64,000 bases of DNA from Nocardia stercoris (GCF_003696265.1 NZ_RFFH01000021.1:36988-100987), one strand, 5' to 3'. Counted from the stretch's first letter, positions 52,263-61,680 are shown. Program-made: numbers and translations. Notes: a model not told the origin generated them from the letters alone.

Positions 52263-54518
52263 ATGACCACCGATGTCACCGTGCCCGGCACCAGCCGGAT
52301 CGCTCTCGCCGTCACCGGCATGAGCTGCGCCGCGTGCGCGACCCGGGTCGAACGGCGGCTCAACAAGGTTCCCGGTGTCACCGCGACGGTGAACTTCGCG
52401 ACCGGTGTGGCGACCGTCGACGCGGACGATTCGACCTCGGCCGACCTGCTGTGCGCGGAGGTCGTCGCGGTCGGTTACGGCGCCACCGCCGTCACCGACC
52501 ACGCCCGTGCGCTGGCGTCGGCCGGTCCCGAGCGGGACGAAATCGCCGACCTACGGCGCCGGCTCACCGTCGCGCTGCTGGCCTACTTCCCCCTCGCCGA
52601 CCTGTCGGTGCTGTTCGCGACCGTTCCGGCGGCGCGGGTGCCGGGCTGGCAGCTGATCCTGGTCGCGCTGGCCCTGCCGGTCGTGCTGTGGTCGGCAGCG
52701 CCGTTGCACCGCCGGGCCCTGATCAATGCCCGGCACCGCACCTCGAGCATGGACACGCTGGTGTCGATCGGCATCACCAGCGCGACCCTATGGTCGCTGC
52801 ACACCTTGTTCCTGCGGCCCGCTCGCACGACCCCGCCGCACGGGGTCTGGGATGCCATCTGGCACAGCGACGCGATCTACCTGGAGGTCGCCGCCGGAGT
52901 GACGTGCTTCGTGCTCGCCGGTCGCTACTTCGAGGCCCGTGCCAAGCGAACCGCCGGTGACGCCTTGCGCGCTCTGGCCGCGCTGGCAGCCCGCGAGGTC
53001 ACGGTGCTGACCCGCGACGATCGTGAGATCCGGATCCCGGCCGAGGAACTCGCGGTCGGCCAGCGGTTCCTGGTCAGGCCCGGCGAGACGGTTGCCGCCG
53101 ATGGCGAAGTACTGTCGGGTGCGTCCAGCATCGACAGCAGCGCGATCACCGGAGAGTCGCTCCCGGTGGAGGCGGCATCCGGTTCGCGCGTGGTCGGCGG
53201 GACCACCGCGCTGACCGGACGGTTGATCGTGCGTGCGGACGCGGTAGGCGCGGACACCACGCTGGCGGGCATGATCCGGCTGGTCGAACAGGCGCAGGAG
53301 GGCAAGGCGCGCATGCAGCGGCTCGCCGACCGGGTATCAGCGGTCTTCGTGCCCGTCGTGCTGGCGCTCGCCGTCGCGACCGCTGTGACCTGGCTGTTCG
53401 CCACCGGCGACGCAGATCGTGCCGGTGCCGCCGCGCTCGCCGTCCTGGTCATCGCGTGCCCGTGCGCGCTGGGTCTGGCCATCCCGACCGCGCTGCTGGT
53501 CGCGTCCGGCCGTGGCGCGCAGCTGGGTATTTTCGTCAAGGGCCACCAGGCGCTCGAGGCCACCCGCGACATCGACACCGTGGTGTTGGACAAGACCGGC
53601 ACCCTGACGACCGCGACCATGACGGTGGCGGCGGCGGTGGTGGTGAATGAATCCTTCACCGAGACAGAGGTTTTGAGGCTGGCCGGCGCTGTCGAGTCCG
53701 CCTCGGAACACGCGGTCGCCGCGGCCGTCACGGCTCACGCCCGCGCCGCGGTCGGTGCGCTGCCCACGGTCGAATCCTTCGAGGCACTACCCGGATTGGG
53801 GGCCTGCGGGCTGGTCGACGACCACAAGGTGCTGATCGGCCGCCCCCGCCTGCTCGAAACGCACGGCGTGATCGCCACCGAGCCGATCCTGGCTCAGGTC
53901 CATGCCCAACAGACCGCCGGGCGGACCGCCGTCCTCGTAGCGATCGACGGCACGGTGGCCGCCATGCTGGCGGTGGCCGACTCCGTCAAGGACAGCGCGG
54001 CACCCGCCATCACCCGCCTGCACCGGCTGGGCCTGCGCACGGTGCTGCTGACCGGCGACAACGCCCAGGTGGCGCGCGCGGTCGCCGACCAGGTCGGCAT
54101 CAGCGAGGTCGCTGCCGACCTGCTACCTGAGGACAAGGTCGCGCGGATCGCCGCACTCCAGGCCGACGGCCATCGGGTCGCCATGGTCGGCGACGGGATC
54201 AACGATGCCGCCGCGCTGGCCACCGCCGACCTCGGCATGGCGATCGGCGCCGGCACCGATGTCGCCATTGCCGCCGCCGACATCATCCTGGTCCGCGACG
54301 ATCTCGGCGCGGTCGCCGACAGCGTCGAACTGGCCCACGCCACACTGCGCACCATCCGGGGCAACCTGGTGTGGGCGTTCGGCTACAACGTGATCGCGAT
54401 CCCGGTGGCCGCGCTGGGCTGGCTGAATCCGCTCATCGCCGGTGCGGCCATGGCGTTCTCGTCGTTCTTCGTGGTGTCCAACAGCCTGCGGCTGCGGCGG
54501 GTGCTGTCCCGGCGCTGA
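52263..54518 (+). CDS. ctpB: Copper-translocating P1B-type ATPase (CtpB/CtpA-like)
   Basis: 751 residues, nearly the size of M. tuberculosis CtpB. N-terminal HMA domain with GMSCAAC; transmembrane CPC in IACPCALGLA; phosphorylation DKTGT; TGES; and GDGIND. All residues for Cu(I) transport are present. It moves copper across the membrane, outward for detoxification or toward cuproenzyme assembly. The gene ends one base before the stop of the convergent CopD-CtaG gene, as in M. tuberculosis Rv0103c-Rv0102. The name is given on family and synteny; CtpA is an alternative. Confidence 0.85.
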   Translation: MTTDVTVPGTSRIALAVTGMSCAACATRVERRLNKVPGVTATVNFATGVATVDADDSTSADLLCAEVVAVGYGATAVTDHARALASAGPERDEIADLRRRLTVALLAYFPLADLSVLFATVPAARVPGWQLILVALALPVVLWSAAPLHRRALINARHRTSSMDTLVSIGITSATLWSLHTLFLRPARTTPPHGVWDAIWHSDAIYLEVAAGVTCFVLAGRYFEARAKRTAGDALRALAALAAREVTVLTRDDREIRIPAEELAVGQRFLVRPGETVAADGEVLSGASSIDSSAITGESLPVEAASGSRVVGGTTALTGRLIVRADAVGADTTLAGMIRLVEQAQEGKARMQRLADRVSAVFVPVVLALAVATAVTWLFATGDADRAGAAALAVLVIACPCALGLAIPTALLVASGRGAQLGIFVKGHQALEATRDIDTVVLDKTGTLTTATMTVAAAVVVNESFTETEVLRLAGAVESASEHAVAAAVTAHARAAVGALPTVESFEALPGLGACGLVDDHKVLIGRPRLLETHGVIATEPILAQVHAQQTAGRTAVLVAIDGTVAAMLAVADSVKDSAAPAITRLHRLGLRTVLLTGDNAQVARAVADQVGISEVAADLLPEDKVARIAALQADGHRVAMVGDGINDAAALATADLGMAIGAGTDVAIAAADIILVRDDLGAVADSVELAHATLRTIRGNLVWAFGYNVIAIPVAALGWLNPLIAGAAMAFSSFFVVSNSLRLRRVLSRR

Positions 54519-56597
54519 TCAGCGCCGGGACTGCGCCAGCTGCCGCAGCATCTCGTTGTAGGCGTCGAGGTCGGTATCGCCGAAGTCGTCGGCCTTGCGG
54601 TCGGTGCGGACCGCAGTGCGGCGCTCCTGTCCGATCCACTGCGCCAGCAGCGCGCCGACCACCAGCAGGATCGGGAATTCGCCGGACACCCAGGCGATGC
54701 CACCACCCATGTGCTGATCCGACAGCCGATCGACGTGCCACGGCAGGTCCAGCTGCGCATAGAAGCGGTCGCCGATCACGGTGTCCATCGACATCACCGC
54801 GATGCCGAAGAACGCGTGAAACGGCATGACGGCGAACATGATTCCCAGCCGGCCCAGATGCGGCAGCCGCCGTGGACCCGGGTCGATGCCGATGATGCCC
54901 CAGTAGTAGAGGTAACCGACCACCAGGAAGTGGACGTTCATCAGCAGGTGGCCCCAATGGAATCGGATAAGGGTCTCGTACAGCGGGGTGAAGTACAGGC
55001 CGTAGAGGGACAGGACGAAGGCGGTCAGCGCCGTCACCGGGTGCGCGAGGAACGCGGCGGGCCGCGAATGCAGCAGCGCGAGAACCCATTCGCGCGGACC
55101 GTGGATCCGGTCCCGGCCGGCGGGCGGCACCGCGCGCAGCAGCAGCGTCATGGGTGCGCCGAGCACCAGCAGCACCGGCACACCCATCGTGAGCAGCATG
55201 TGGGTGACCATGTGCACACTGAACAGTGCGTACCCGTACGCGCCGACACCGGAAGAGGTGGTGATCAGCAATACGGCACAGCCGCTCGCCCAGGCCACCG
55301 TGCGATGCCACGGCCAATCGTCGCCCCGCCGACGCAGCCTGGACACCCCGAACAGGTACAGCACGAGACCGGCCAGCGCCGCCGTGCCCAGCACGATGTC
55401 GAAGCGCCAGAACGTGATCACGCGAGACACACTGATCGGGCCGGGCAGGTCGAAGCCGAGGGATACCTGCTGCGCCGTGAAGCTCTGATCGGCGAACGCG
55501 GGGGCCGGGAGCACCGCCATCGCGACCAGAACCACCGAACCGAACGCCGCCGTTGCGGCCGCACCGCGCAACAGTGGCTCGATCCGCCCGTACGCCCGGC
55601 CACGCAGTGCCACCACAGCACGCCACACCAGGACCGCGACGCCGACACCGATCGCGAGAAGGACGAGCGCCAGGCGACCGTAGGTCGTGCGCGCGACCGC
55701 CGTCGGCGGCAACAGGACCACGGCCAAGATCGCCCCGGCCACGACGGCCGTCACCAGGCAGAGACCGGCGATCGTCGTCCCCCGCCGCATCGCGACCAGG
55801 GCTGCCTCATCCGGTCCCCCGCGCCCGCGGCGCAGCTGGGCGGCCACCGATCCGAGCAGCCCTGGCACGATCGCCACGGCGGCCTGGAAGCCGATCATCG
55901 CACCGGTCGCGTAGTCGTGCCCTGGGCCTTCCCCGGCGTTCCCGACCAGTTCCGCCGGCAGAACGGCGATCACCGCGATCCCGGCCAGCGTCACCGCGCC
56001 GAGCCAGGACAGTACGAATCTCACCGCGACCGCGAAGACACCCGCCAGCACAGCCGTGACGAGCCAAGCCTTGGGCCGCTCACCGGCCTCGATGAGCGGC
56101 AGGACGGCCCCCGAGCTCAATGCGCGGGCCACCGGCATCCCCGCGGCGTCGGCCGCACTCACCGGAACGAGCGCCAAGGCTGCCACCGCCCACACACCGC
56201 CGGCCAGTTGCGCAGCCCGCAGACCGGAATAACCGTCGACCTCGACCCGGCCGCCGCGAGTGACGGCCGTGCAGCAGACCGTGTACACCGTCGCGCCCAG
56301 GGCGAGCGCCCCAGCTACGGCGGCGATTGCCCGCAACATCACGTAGGTCAGGGTGGCAGCGGTGCCGGGTGAGTCCAGGCCGGCGACCCGATACGGCAAT
56401 CCGCCGTCTGCGGAAACCACCACGGCGAGGAGCGCAAGTGCCCCGAAACCGGCCGCGAGGTACACCCACCGAGGACCGGGCGACCGCAGGAACACCACGC
56501 CGAACTCACCGTCCTTGCTCTCGGTCGTTTCAACGACAGGAAACACCCACCGGCACGCGGGGTGCCCACCACCTCGAACCGGAGGCGCCGGCCCCAC
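54519..56597 (-). CDS. CopD / cytochrome c oxidase assembly (CtaG) fusion membrane protein, Rv0102-like
   Basis: 692 residues and about 14-16 membrane helices. The first half fits CopD (GFQAAVAIVPGLLGSVAAQL, VWRAVVALRGRAYGRIE), the second the Caa3_CtaG domain with many His: FSVHMVTHMLLTMGVPVLLVLGAPMTLLLRA, FTPLYETLIRFHWGHLLMNVHFLVVGYLYYW and MFAVMPFHAFFGIAVMSMD. The pair would import copper and load it for cytochrome oxidase. GTG starts near 56550 are alternatives because the first 30 residues are not family-like. It is convergent with the copper ATPase, as in M. tuberculosis. Confidence 0.85.
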   Translation of the reverse strand: MGPAPPVRGGGHPACRWVFPVVETTESKDGEFGVVFLRSPGPRWVYLAAGFGALALLAVVVSADGGLPYRVAGLDSPGTAATLTYVMLRAIAAVAGALALGATVYTVCCTAVTRGGRVEVDGYSGLRAAQLAGGVWAVAALALVPVSAADAAGMPVARALSSGAVLPLIEAGERPKAWLVTAVLAGVFAVAVRFVLSWLGAVTLAGIAVIAVLPAELVGNAGEGPGHDYATGAMIGFQAAVAIVPGLLGSVAAQLRRGRGGPDEAALVAMRRGTTIAGLCLVTAVVAGAILAVVLLPPTAVARTTYGRLALVLLAIGVGVAVLVWRAVVALRGRAYGRIEPLLRGAAATAAFGSVVLVAMAVLPAPAFADQSFTAQQVSLGFDLPGPISVSRVITFWRFDIVLGTAALAGLVLYLFGVSRLRRRGDDWPWHRTVAWASGCAVLLITTSSGVGAYGYALFSVHMVTHMLLTMGVPVLLVLGAPMTLLLRAVPPAGRDRIHGPREWVLALLHSRPAAFLAHPVTALTAFVLSLYGLYFTPLYETLIRFHWGHLLMNVHFLVVGYLYYWGIIGIDPGPRRLPHLGRLGIMFAVMPFHAFFGIAVMSMDTVIGDRFYAQLDLPWHVDRLSDQHMGGGIAWVSGEFPILLVVGALLAQWIGQERRTAVRTDRKADDFGDTDLDAYNEMLRQLAQSRR

Positions 56598-56645
56598 AGT
56601 ACGACGCCCGGCGTAGACCGCCGGCGCCGCCCGGGGTGTGCCGGA

Positions 56646-56858
56646 TCACGCCTCGACCAGCTCGTATCCCGCGCGCTCGATCGCTTCGCGAATCCGTTCG
56701 ACGGGTACCGGAGCCGACATCGAGACCGTCACCGCGCCGGCGGCGACATCCACGTCGACCGTTACGACCCCGTCGACCGCGGTCAGTGCCCGAGTCACCG
56801 CCCCAGCGCAGTGGTCGCAGGACATCCCTGCGACAGCGAAAACCTGCTCGGCAGCCAT
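56646..56858 (-). CDS. Second heavy-metal-associated (CopZ-like) protein
   Basis: 70 residues, a single HMA domain with GMSCDHCAGAVTRALTAVDGV; CDHC binds one Cu(I) or other soft metal. GAGGAG precedes ATG 56858. It differs in sequence from the chaperone at 51796-52011, so the two may serve different transporters. It lies just upstream (49 bp) of the CopD-CtaG gene on the same strand and could be co-transcribed. Confidence 0.88.
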   Translation of the reverse strand: MAAEQVFAVAGMSCDHCAGAVTRALTAVDGVVTVDVDVAAGAVTVSMSAPVPVERIREAIERAGYELVEA

Positions 56859-56971
56859 CACTCTCCTCGTTCGCTCGGCATCGATCGGACTCGATGCATG
56901 CCGGTTCACGGATACAGTCGGCCGCTCCGCACCCGAAGTTCCCGGGCATTTCCGCGCACCGCCGACATCGG

Positions 56972-57553
56972 TCACGCGACCATCGCTACAAGCATGTAGA
57001 CCATCGAGGCCGTCGTCACCCCCAGAGCGAACCGCACATCGGCGCCGTGCCGTCCGGGCACGTCGAACAATCGAGACCACGGCCGCCTGCGTACTGCCCC
57101 GAGCAACCAGACGGTCCAGGCAGCGAGCACACCGGCGACCAGCCAGGTGACGACCGGTGACACAGCCGACCGCGACAGCATCAGGCCGGCCATGTACACC
57201 ATCGCGGCGGCCTCGAGCGTGGTTGCGGAAAAGCGCACACCGGCTGTGCGGCTTCGGCTTCCGACGAAGAGGGTCGCGATCAGGAGCCCGAGAGTCTCCA
57301 TGCTGAACAAGACCACCAACACGTGGTCCAAGACGTTCTGGTGCATCGGATCCGCCGCATACATCACGGCCATACCGGCCGCCATCACGACATGCGATCC
57401 GTGCCACCAACGGTCGAACCCGATACATGCCCGCACATGCCTGCCATGGACCAGCGCTGCGATCATCAGCACGCAGACCCACAGTGCCCGCACCCACCAC
57501 GGCAGCAGGGCCATCCCCATCGCCTGTGCCCCTGTCCCGGGCATCTCGTTCAT
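56972..57553 (-). CDS. DUF5134-like integral membrane protein (copy 2)
   Basis: 193 residues and about five membrane helices (LWVCVLMIAALVHGRHV, VVMAAGMAVMYAADPM, VLVVLFSMETLGLLIATLFVGS). It resembles the protein at 47978-48598; both have RWW-G...MAAGMxVMYxADP followed by three helices. It lies upstream of the second CopZ-like gene on the same strand. Several Met residues within helices (about 15 in total) could offer copper ligands. Confidence 0.75.
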   Translation of the reverse strand: MNEMPGTGAQAMGMALLPWWVRALWVCVLMIAALVHGRHVRACIGFDRWWHGSHVVMAAGMAVMYAADPMHQNVLDHVLVVLFSMETLGLLIATLFVGSRSRTAGVRFSATTLEAAAMVYMAGLMLSRSAVSPVVTWLVAGVLAAWTVWLLGAVRRRPWSRLFDVPGRHGADVRFALGVTTASMVYMLVAMVA

Positions 57554-57884
57554 GGGAATTCCTCAGGTTGTGGCGAGAGGTAGTCGTAGTCGTCCGGCTT
57601 CGGTGCCCGACAAGATGCGTTGCGGCACACCGACAGACTACGGACACTGCGCCGACGAGCCCGGCAGCTGCGCCGCACCTCGGCGGCCCCGATCATCCTC
57701 CGCGCACCGCCGTCCAGCCAGCCTCGTTCGCGCGGTACGCAATTCGGCCTCGTTGCCTTCGATTCCAAGGCCGCTTCCATGTCGTCGATTCGTCGCCGAT
57801 CGTCGTGGCATCCCGGATATCACCACGTCGTGCTGGTATGCATGCTTCGCCGCAAAGCCACTCGATGCCGAAAGGACCTGGGAG
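57554..57884. other. Divergent non-coding region upstream of the histidine-rich gene
   Basis: 330 bp between the DUF5134-like gene (minus) and the histidine-rich gene (plus). Only shadow frames occur; promoters for both genes should lie here, but no boxes can be assigned. Confidence 0.45.
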
Positions 57885-58088
57885 ATGACCGACGAACACC
57901 CCCATGTCGAGCCCCACACCCACCCGCACAGTCACGGCACGCATACCCATACCCACGCCCACAGCACGCACGAGCACGACCATATCGAGCACGAACACAC
58001 CCATACCCACGCCGACGGGACCGTACATTCTCATCGCCATGTGCATCAGAGCGATCTGCTCGACGATCATTCGCACACCCACCACTGA
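57885..58088 (+). CDS. Histidine-rich small metal-binding protein
   Basis: 67 residues, 25 of them His (37 percent), in alternating HT/HS/HE repeats with two short acid or neutral breaks (ADGTV, QSDLLDD). No signal peptide or helix. GGGAG directly precedes the ATG. Such proteins store or buffer Ni(II), Zn(II) or Cu(II); the adjacent nickel permease points to nickel. It resembles in style the His-rich tails of HypB or NreB but stands as a separate gene. Confidence 0.85.
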   Translation: MTDEHPHVEPHTHPHSHGTHTHTHAHSTHEHDHIEHEHTHTHADGTVHSHRHVHQSDLLDDHSHTHH

Positions 58089-58096
58089 GCCGACCC

Positions 58097-58123
58097 GCGC
58101 GGCCACGGTGGGCGCGGCCGCTG
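58097..58123. terminator. Hairpin between the histidine-rich gene and the nickel permease gene
   Basis: GCGCGGCC and GGCCGC arms around ACGGTGGGC..., in a 36-bp convergent gap. A plausible shared terminator; the stem is short. Confidence 0.5.
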
Positions 58124-58124
58124 G

Positions 58125-59249
58125 TCAGTCGAGCTGATCGGTTCGAGCCTGGAGTCCGGCAGTCCATTTCTCCTCGATGCGCCCATAGCGCCAGGCGAGG
58201 ACGGCGACAGCCCAGGTCGCGACGAACAAGCCGACGATGAGGTAACCGATCAGGTTGAGGTCCAGGGCGCCGATCCAGTCGAAGAAGCTCCCGGTCCACC
58301 CGAATCGGTCGGCGAGCAGGCCGAGCAGTTCGATCGTGCCGATCACGAGGGCGACCGCGATCGAGAGCGCGGTGATGGTGATGTTGTAGTAGACCTTGCG
58401 CACCGGTTTCGCGAAGGCCCACCCGTAAGCGAAGTTCATGAAGGTGCCGTCGATGGTGTCGAGCAGGCTCATCCCGGCGGCGAACAGTACCGGCAGACAC
58501 AAGATCGCGTACCAGGGCAGGCCCGCCGCGGCGCTGGTACCGGCCAGGACCAGCAGCGCGACTTCGGTGGCGGTGTCGAACCCGAGGCCGAACAGCAACC
58601 CGATCGGGTACATCTGCCACGGCCGGGTCACCAGCTTCATCACCGGACCCAGCAGCTGGTTCACCAGACCGCGTTGTGCGAGTTGGTTTTCCAGCTCGGC
58701 CTCGTCGAACTGTCCGCCGCGCATGCGCCGGAACACGCGCAGGATACCTACCAGCACAAAGATATTGACGATCGCGATGATGTACAGGAACGTCCCCGAT
58801 ACCGTCGTTCCGATCAGTCCGGTGTAGCGGTGCAGTGCCGAGGAGTCGTCCTCGACCGGCCCGGCGACGGCCTTCACTCCGATCGACAGCAGCAGCGCGA
58901 GACCGAACACGACACTGGAGTGGCCGAGGGAGAAGAAGAATCCGGTCGACAGTGGTCGTTGCCCGTCGTGCATGAGTTTGCGGGTGGTGTTGTCGATCGC
59001 TGCGATGTGGTCGGCATCGAAGGCGTGCCGCATGCCCAGCGTGTAGGCGGTCAACCCGACACCGACGCCCAGGGTGCGATCACCGAGGCCGAAATGCTGC
59101 GGAGCGACGAACGCGACCAGAGTGACCCAGCCCAGGATGTGCAATCCGATGACGACGCCGGCCATGGCGGCCAGGCGCCACCACTCCTGGCGGGTCAAAG
59201 CAAGGCGATCGGTCACCGTGCGGAAGAGTCCCAGAGTTTTCGCTGTCAC
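58125..59249 (-). CDS. NiCoT-family nickel/cobalt permease (HoxN/NicT-like)
   Basis: 374 residues, eight membrane helices. The signature RHAFDADHIAAIDNTTRKLM holds the HX4DH metal-selection motif, followed by FFFSLGHSSVVFGLAL and LGFDTATEVALLVLAG, both family hallmarks. It imports Ni(II) and/or Co(II) with high affinity. It is divergent from a Fur-family gene with a Nur-like operator in the 121-bp gap, and convergent with the histidine-rich gene, so the three form a nickel module. Confidence 0.94.
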   Translation of the reverse strand: MTAKTLGLFRTVTDRLALTRQEWWRLAAMAGVVIGLHILGWVTLVAFVAPQHFGLGDRTLGVGVGLTAYTLGMRHAFDADHIAAIDNTTRKLMHDGQRPLSTGFFFSLGHSSVVFGLALLLSIGVKAVAGPVEDDSSALHRYTGLIGTTVSGTFLYIIAIVNIFVLVGILRVFRRMRGGQFDEAELENQLAQRGLVNQLLGPVMKLVTRPWQMYPIGLLFGLGFDTATEVALLVLAGTSAAAGLPWYAILCLPVLFAAGMSLLDTIDGTFMNFAYGWAFAKPVRKVYYNITITALSIAVALVIGTIELLGLLADRFGWTGSFFDWIGALDLNLIGYLIVGLFVATWAVAVLAWRYGRIEEKWTAGLQARTDQLD

Positions 59250-59305
59250 GATCTACCCCCTCCGCGGGAACCGAATTCATTGAAGGTAAATCGGTTTCGC
59301 CGTTG

Positions 59306-59322
59306 TTGCAACTGGTTGGCAA
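59306..59322. promoter_or_regulatory. Nur-box-like operator
   Basis: TTGCAA-CTGGT-TGGCAA matches the Streptomyces nickel-regulator box tTGCaa-N5-ttGCAA (recalled) at nearly all positions. It lies between the divergent nickel permease and Fur-family genes, 57 bp from the permease start and 48 bp from the regulator start, so it can control both. Confidence 0.65.
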
Positions 59323-59370
59323 GAAGCCGGGTCGGTTGGCGAGTGCGGAGCGAGGCGGCAGACTGGGGCC

Positions 59371-59844
59371 ATGGCGGGCGCTTCGCAACATTCCCACGCC
59401 CCGGACTCGGCCGGTGAGCACAAGTCACGCCGCCTGCTGCGCGACCACGGACTGCGCTGCACCACACCGCGATTGGCCGTGTTGTCGGTCCTGGACGGCT
59501 CCCGCGACCTCGGGCATCTGACCGTCGCCCAGATTCAGCAGCGCCTCGCCTCAGCCGGCCACGGGGTCGACCTCACGACCGTGTACCGCACCGTCTCGAC
59601 CTTGGTCGATGCGAATGTATTGCACGCCTTGGTCATCGACGAACGGGTGACCAGCTACGGGCTCACGGACATCCCGCACCACCACGCGGTGTGTACCCGC
59701 TGCGGCGCGATCGACGAGGTTCCCGCGGCCCATCTCACTGTGGCATTGGCCGAGGCGCGCACCGGTAGTCGTTTCGCTCTGCCCGATACCGCCGGGCTCA
59801 CCCTGCACGGCTTGTGCCCGGCCTGCCAACAGGACTCGATCTGA
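59371..59844 (+). CDS. Fur-family metalloregulator, probable Nur (nickel) regulator
   Basis: 157 residues. The winged-helix DNA-binding part (RLLRDHGLRCTTPRLAVLSVLDGSRDLGHLTVAQIQQRL...VDLTTVYRTVSTLVDANVLHAL) and metal-binding HHHAVCTRCGAIDE, with a second CPAC pair at the C-terminus, fit Fur. The context (NiCoT permease, histidine-rich protein, Nur-type operator) favours Nur over Fur or Zur. It would repress permease transcription when nickel is plentiful. The start may be a few codons later. Confidence 0.85.
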   Translation: MAGASQHSHAPDSAGEHKSRRLLRDHGLRCTTPRLAVLSVLDGSRDLGHLTVAQIQQRLASAGHGVDLTTVYRTVSTLVDANVLHALVIDERVTSYGLTDIPHHHAVCTRCGAIDEVPAAHLTVALAEARTGSRFALPDTAGLTLHGLCPACQQDSI

Positions 59845-60089
59845 CCACCATCTCCGGAGCAGTCGGGTCCGGCCCTACGGTCAGGTCGAAGAGAAACGGA
59901 CCGCTGGACCGCAAGTAACGTTGCGTGGGTGAGCGATGCGGTCTGCATCGGGCGGCTTGCCGTCCCCAGCGCCGTGCTCGGCCACGCACTGGCGTACTGC
60001 TACTGCTCTCCGCGATCAAGGTGTGGCGTCACCTATAACCGAGGACACGATCTCCATGCCCACGATCCGGTGACAACCCGGAGGCGACG

Positions 60090-61310
60090 ATGACCGACCC
60101 CGAACCGATATCGGCACCTCACGCACCGATATCGCCGAACAGGCTGTCCCCGTGGAGTTTCGTCGTCCGGTTCGGGCTGGTCAGCATGCTGGCGGACTTC
60201 GTGTACGAGGGCGCCCGCTCGATCACAGGGCCGTACCTCGCGACGTTCGGCGCCTCGGCTGCTCTGGTCGGATTCCTCACCGGCGCCGGTGAAGCCGTCG
60301 CGCTGATGTTCCGAATGGTCACCGGCCCGTTGTCGGACCGCACCGGCCGGCACTGGGCGCTGTCCATCGCCGGATACGCCATCACCATCGTGTCGGTGCC
60401 GCTGCTTGCTGTGACCACCAGCTTGTGGCCGGCGGCGGCGTTGGTGATCAGCGAGCGTTTCGGCAAGGCCGTCCGCAGCCCGGCCCGCGACACGATGCTC
60501 GCCCAAGCGTCCACCGCCACCGGACGCGGCAAGACCTTCGCCGTTCACGAGGCCCTCGACCAGTCCGGTGCCCTGCTCGGACCACTGCTCGTCGCAGCGA
60601 CGATCGCAATCAGCGGCGGTTACCGGCTCGGATTCGCGGTTCTTGCCGTCCCCGGCATCATGGCCCTGCTCACCCTGATCCGTCTGCGGCGCGCGGCACC
60701 TACCCCGGCTGCCTACGATCCCGGCCACCGCGCCCTCCGCGAAACGTCCACCGCGCCGACGCGGCTGCCGATCAGGTTCTGGCTCTACGTCGCATTCACC
60801 GCGACCTCGATGACCGGCTTCGCAACCTTCGGCGTCCTCGCCTACCACCTGCAGGTACGCCACGTCATCGCGGCAGAACTGATCCCGGTCACCTACGCCG
60901 CGGCCATGGGTACCGCCGCGGTGGCCGCGCTCGGTTCGGGATGGTTGTACGACCGGATCGGGTTGCGGGGATTGATCATCGCGCTGCCGCTGTCGGCGGT
61001 CGTACCGATGCTGTCGTTCGCCACGGCCCCGATCCTGGTGTGGGCCGGGGCAGTCGTGTGGGGCGGCGTCCTGGGCATCCACGAATCCACTCTGCGCGCC
61101 GCGGTCGCCGACATCGTTCCCGCACACCGCCGGGGCACCGGTTACGGGATCTTCACTGCCACATACGGTCTGGCGTGGCTCGCCGGATCCACCGTCATAG
61201 GCGCCCTGTACGGGCACTCGCTCGCCGCTGTCACGGCCTTTGTGATCGGCACTCAAGTCGTCGCGCTCGCACTGTTCGTTCCGCTCGCGGTGGCACGAAC
61301 GGCAGGATGA
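60090..61310 (+). CDS. MFS transporter
   Basis: 406 residues and 12 predicted membrane helices. The loop 2-3 signature appears as GPLSDRTGRHWALS, and the segment SERFGKAVRSPARDTMLAQAS resembles MFS proteins next to metal or arsenic genes in actinobacteria. The substrate is unknown; efflux of a metal chelate is a guess from context only. GGAGG lies six bases before the ATG. Confidence 0.88.
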   Translation: MTDPEPISAPHAPISPNRLSPWSFVVRFGLVSMLADFVYEGARSITGPYLATFGASAALVGFLTGAGEAVALMFRMVTGPLSDRTGRHWALSIAGYAITIVSVPLLAVTTSLWPAAALVISERFGKAVRSPARDTMLAQASTATGRGKTFAVHEALDQSGALLGPLLVAATIAISGGYRLGFAVLAVPGIMALLTLIRLRRAAPTPAAYDPGHRALRETSTAPTRLPIRFWLYVAFTATSMTGFATFGVLAYHLQVRHVIAAELIPVTYAAAMGTAAVAALGSGWLYDRIGLRGLIIALPLSAVVPMLSFATAPILVWAGAVVWGGVLGIHESTLRAAVADIVPAHRRGTGYGIFTATYGLAWLAGSTVIGALYGHSLAAVTAFVIGTQVVALALFVPLAVARTAG

Positions 61311-61680
61311 AAATCCCGAGCCTTCTGCCCCCGCTGATGCGACTGCAGAACCCCGACGCTCCCCCCAGACCCGCTCCCGCGCCGCCGCAGAAATCCCCGA
61401 AATCCGCAGCATCACAGTCCGATACGCGAGCGGTACGCGCTGGTGGCCACCTGTGCCGGCGACCCGACCCGGAGCCGTGGCCCTGGCCGCACTGACCGGG
61501 GCACTGCCTATCGGTGGCGCCAGACCTCACTTCAACCGCAGTCTCAGCCCGCCGGTCTGGGCTCACGGCCGGCCGGGCGGAGTCCTGCGCCATCCCATCT
61601 TCCGCGGCTGTGGCCCGACCGCTCACCCGCCGACCTCACGATCCCCATCCAAGGGACACAAGAACGCGCTGGCCACCCGA
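61311..61680. other. Intergenic stretch with only a doubtful small frame
   Basis: 370 bp downstream of the MFS gene. A Pro-rich 62-residue frame starting with ATG at 61307 (overlapping the MFS stop as ATGA, MKIPSLLPPLMRLQNPDAPP...) ends at 61495. It has no recognisable features and I do not call it. Nothing else seen. Confidence 0.4.

Noticed and set aside
54711..56372. 553-codon plus-strand frame antisense to the CopD-CtaG gene
   Set aside because: Low-complexity Arg/His/Gln/Asp composition with no domain; typical antisense shadow of a membrane-protein gene.
60033..61415. 460-codon minus-strand frame antisense to the MFS gene
   Set aside because: Gly/Arg/Asp-rich with no motif; the MFS protein on the plus strand is clear.
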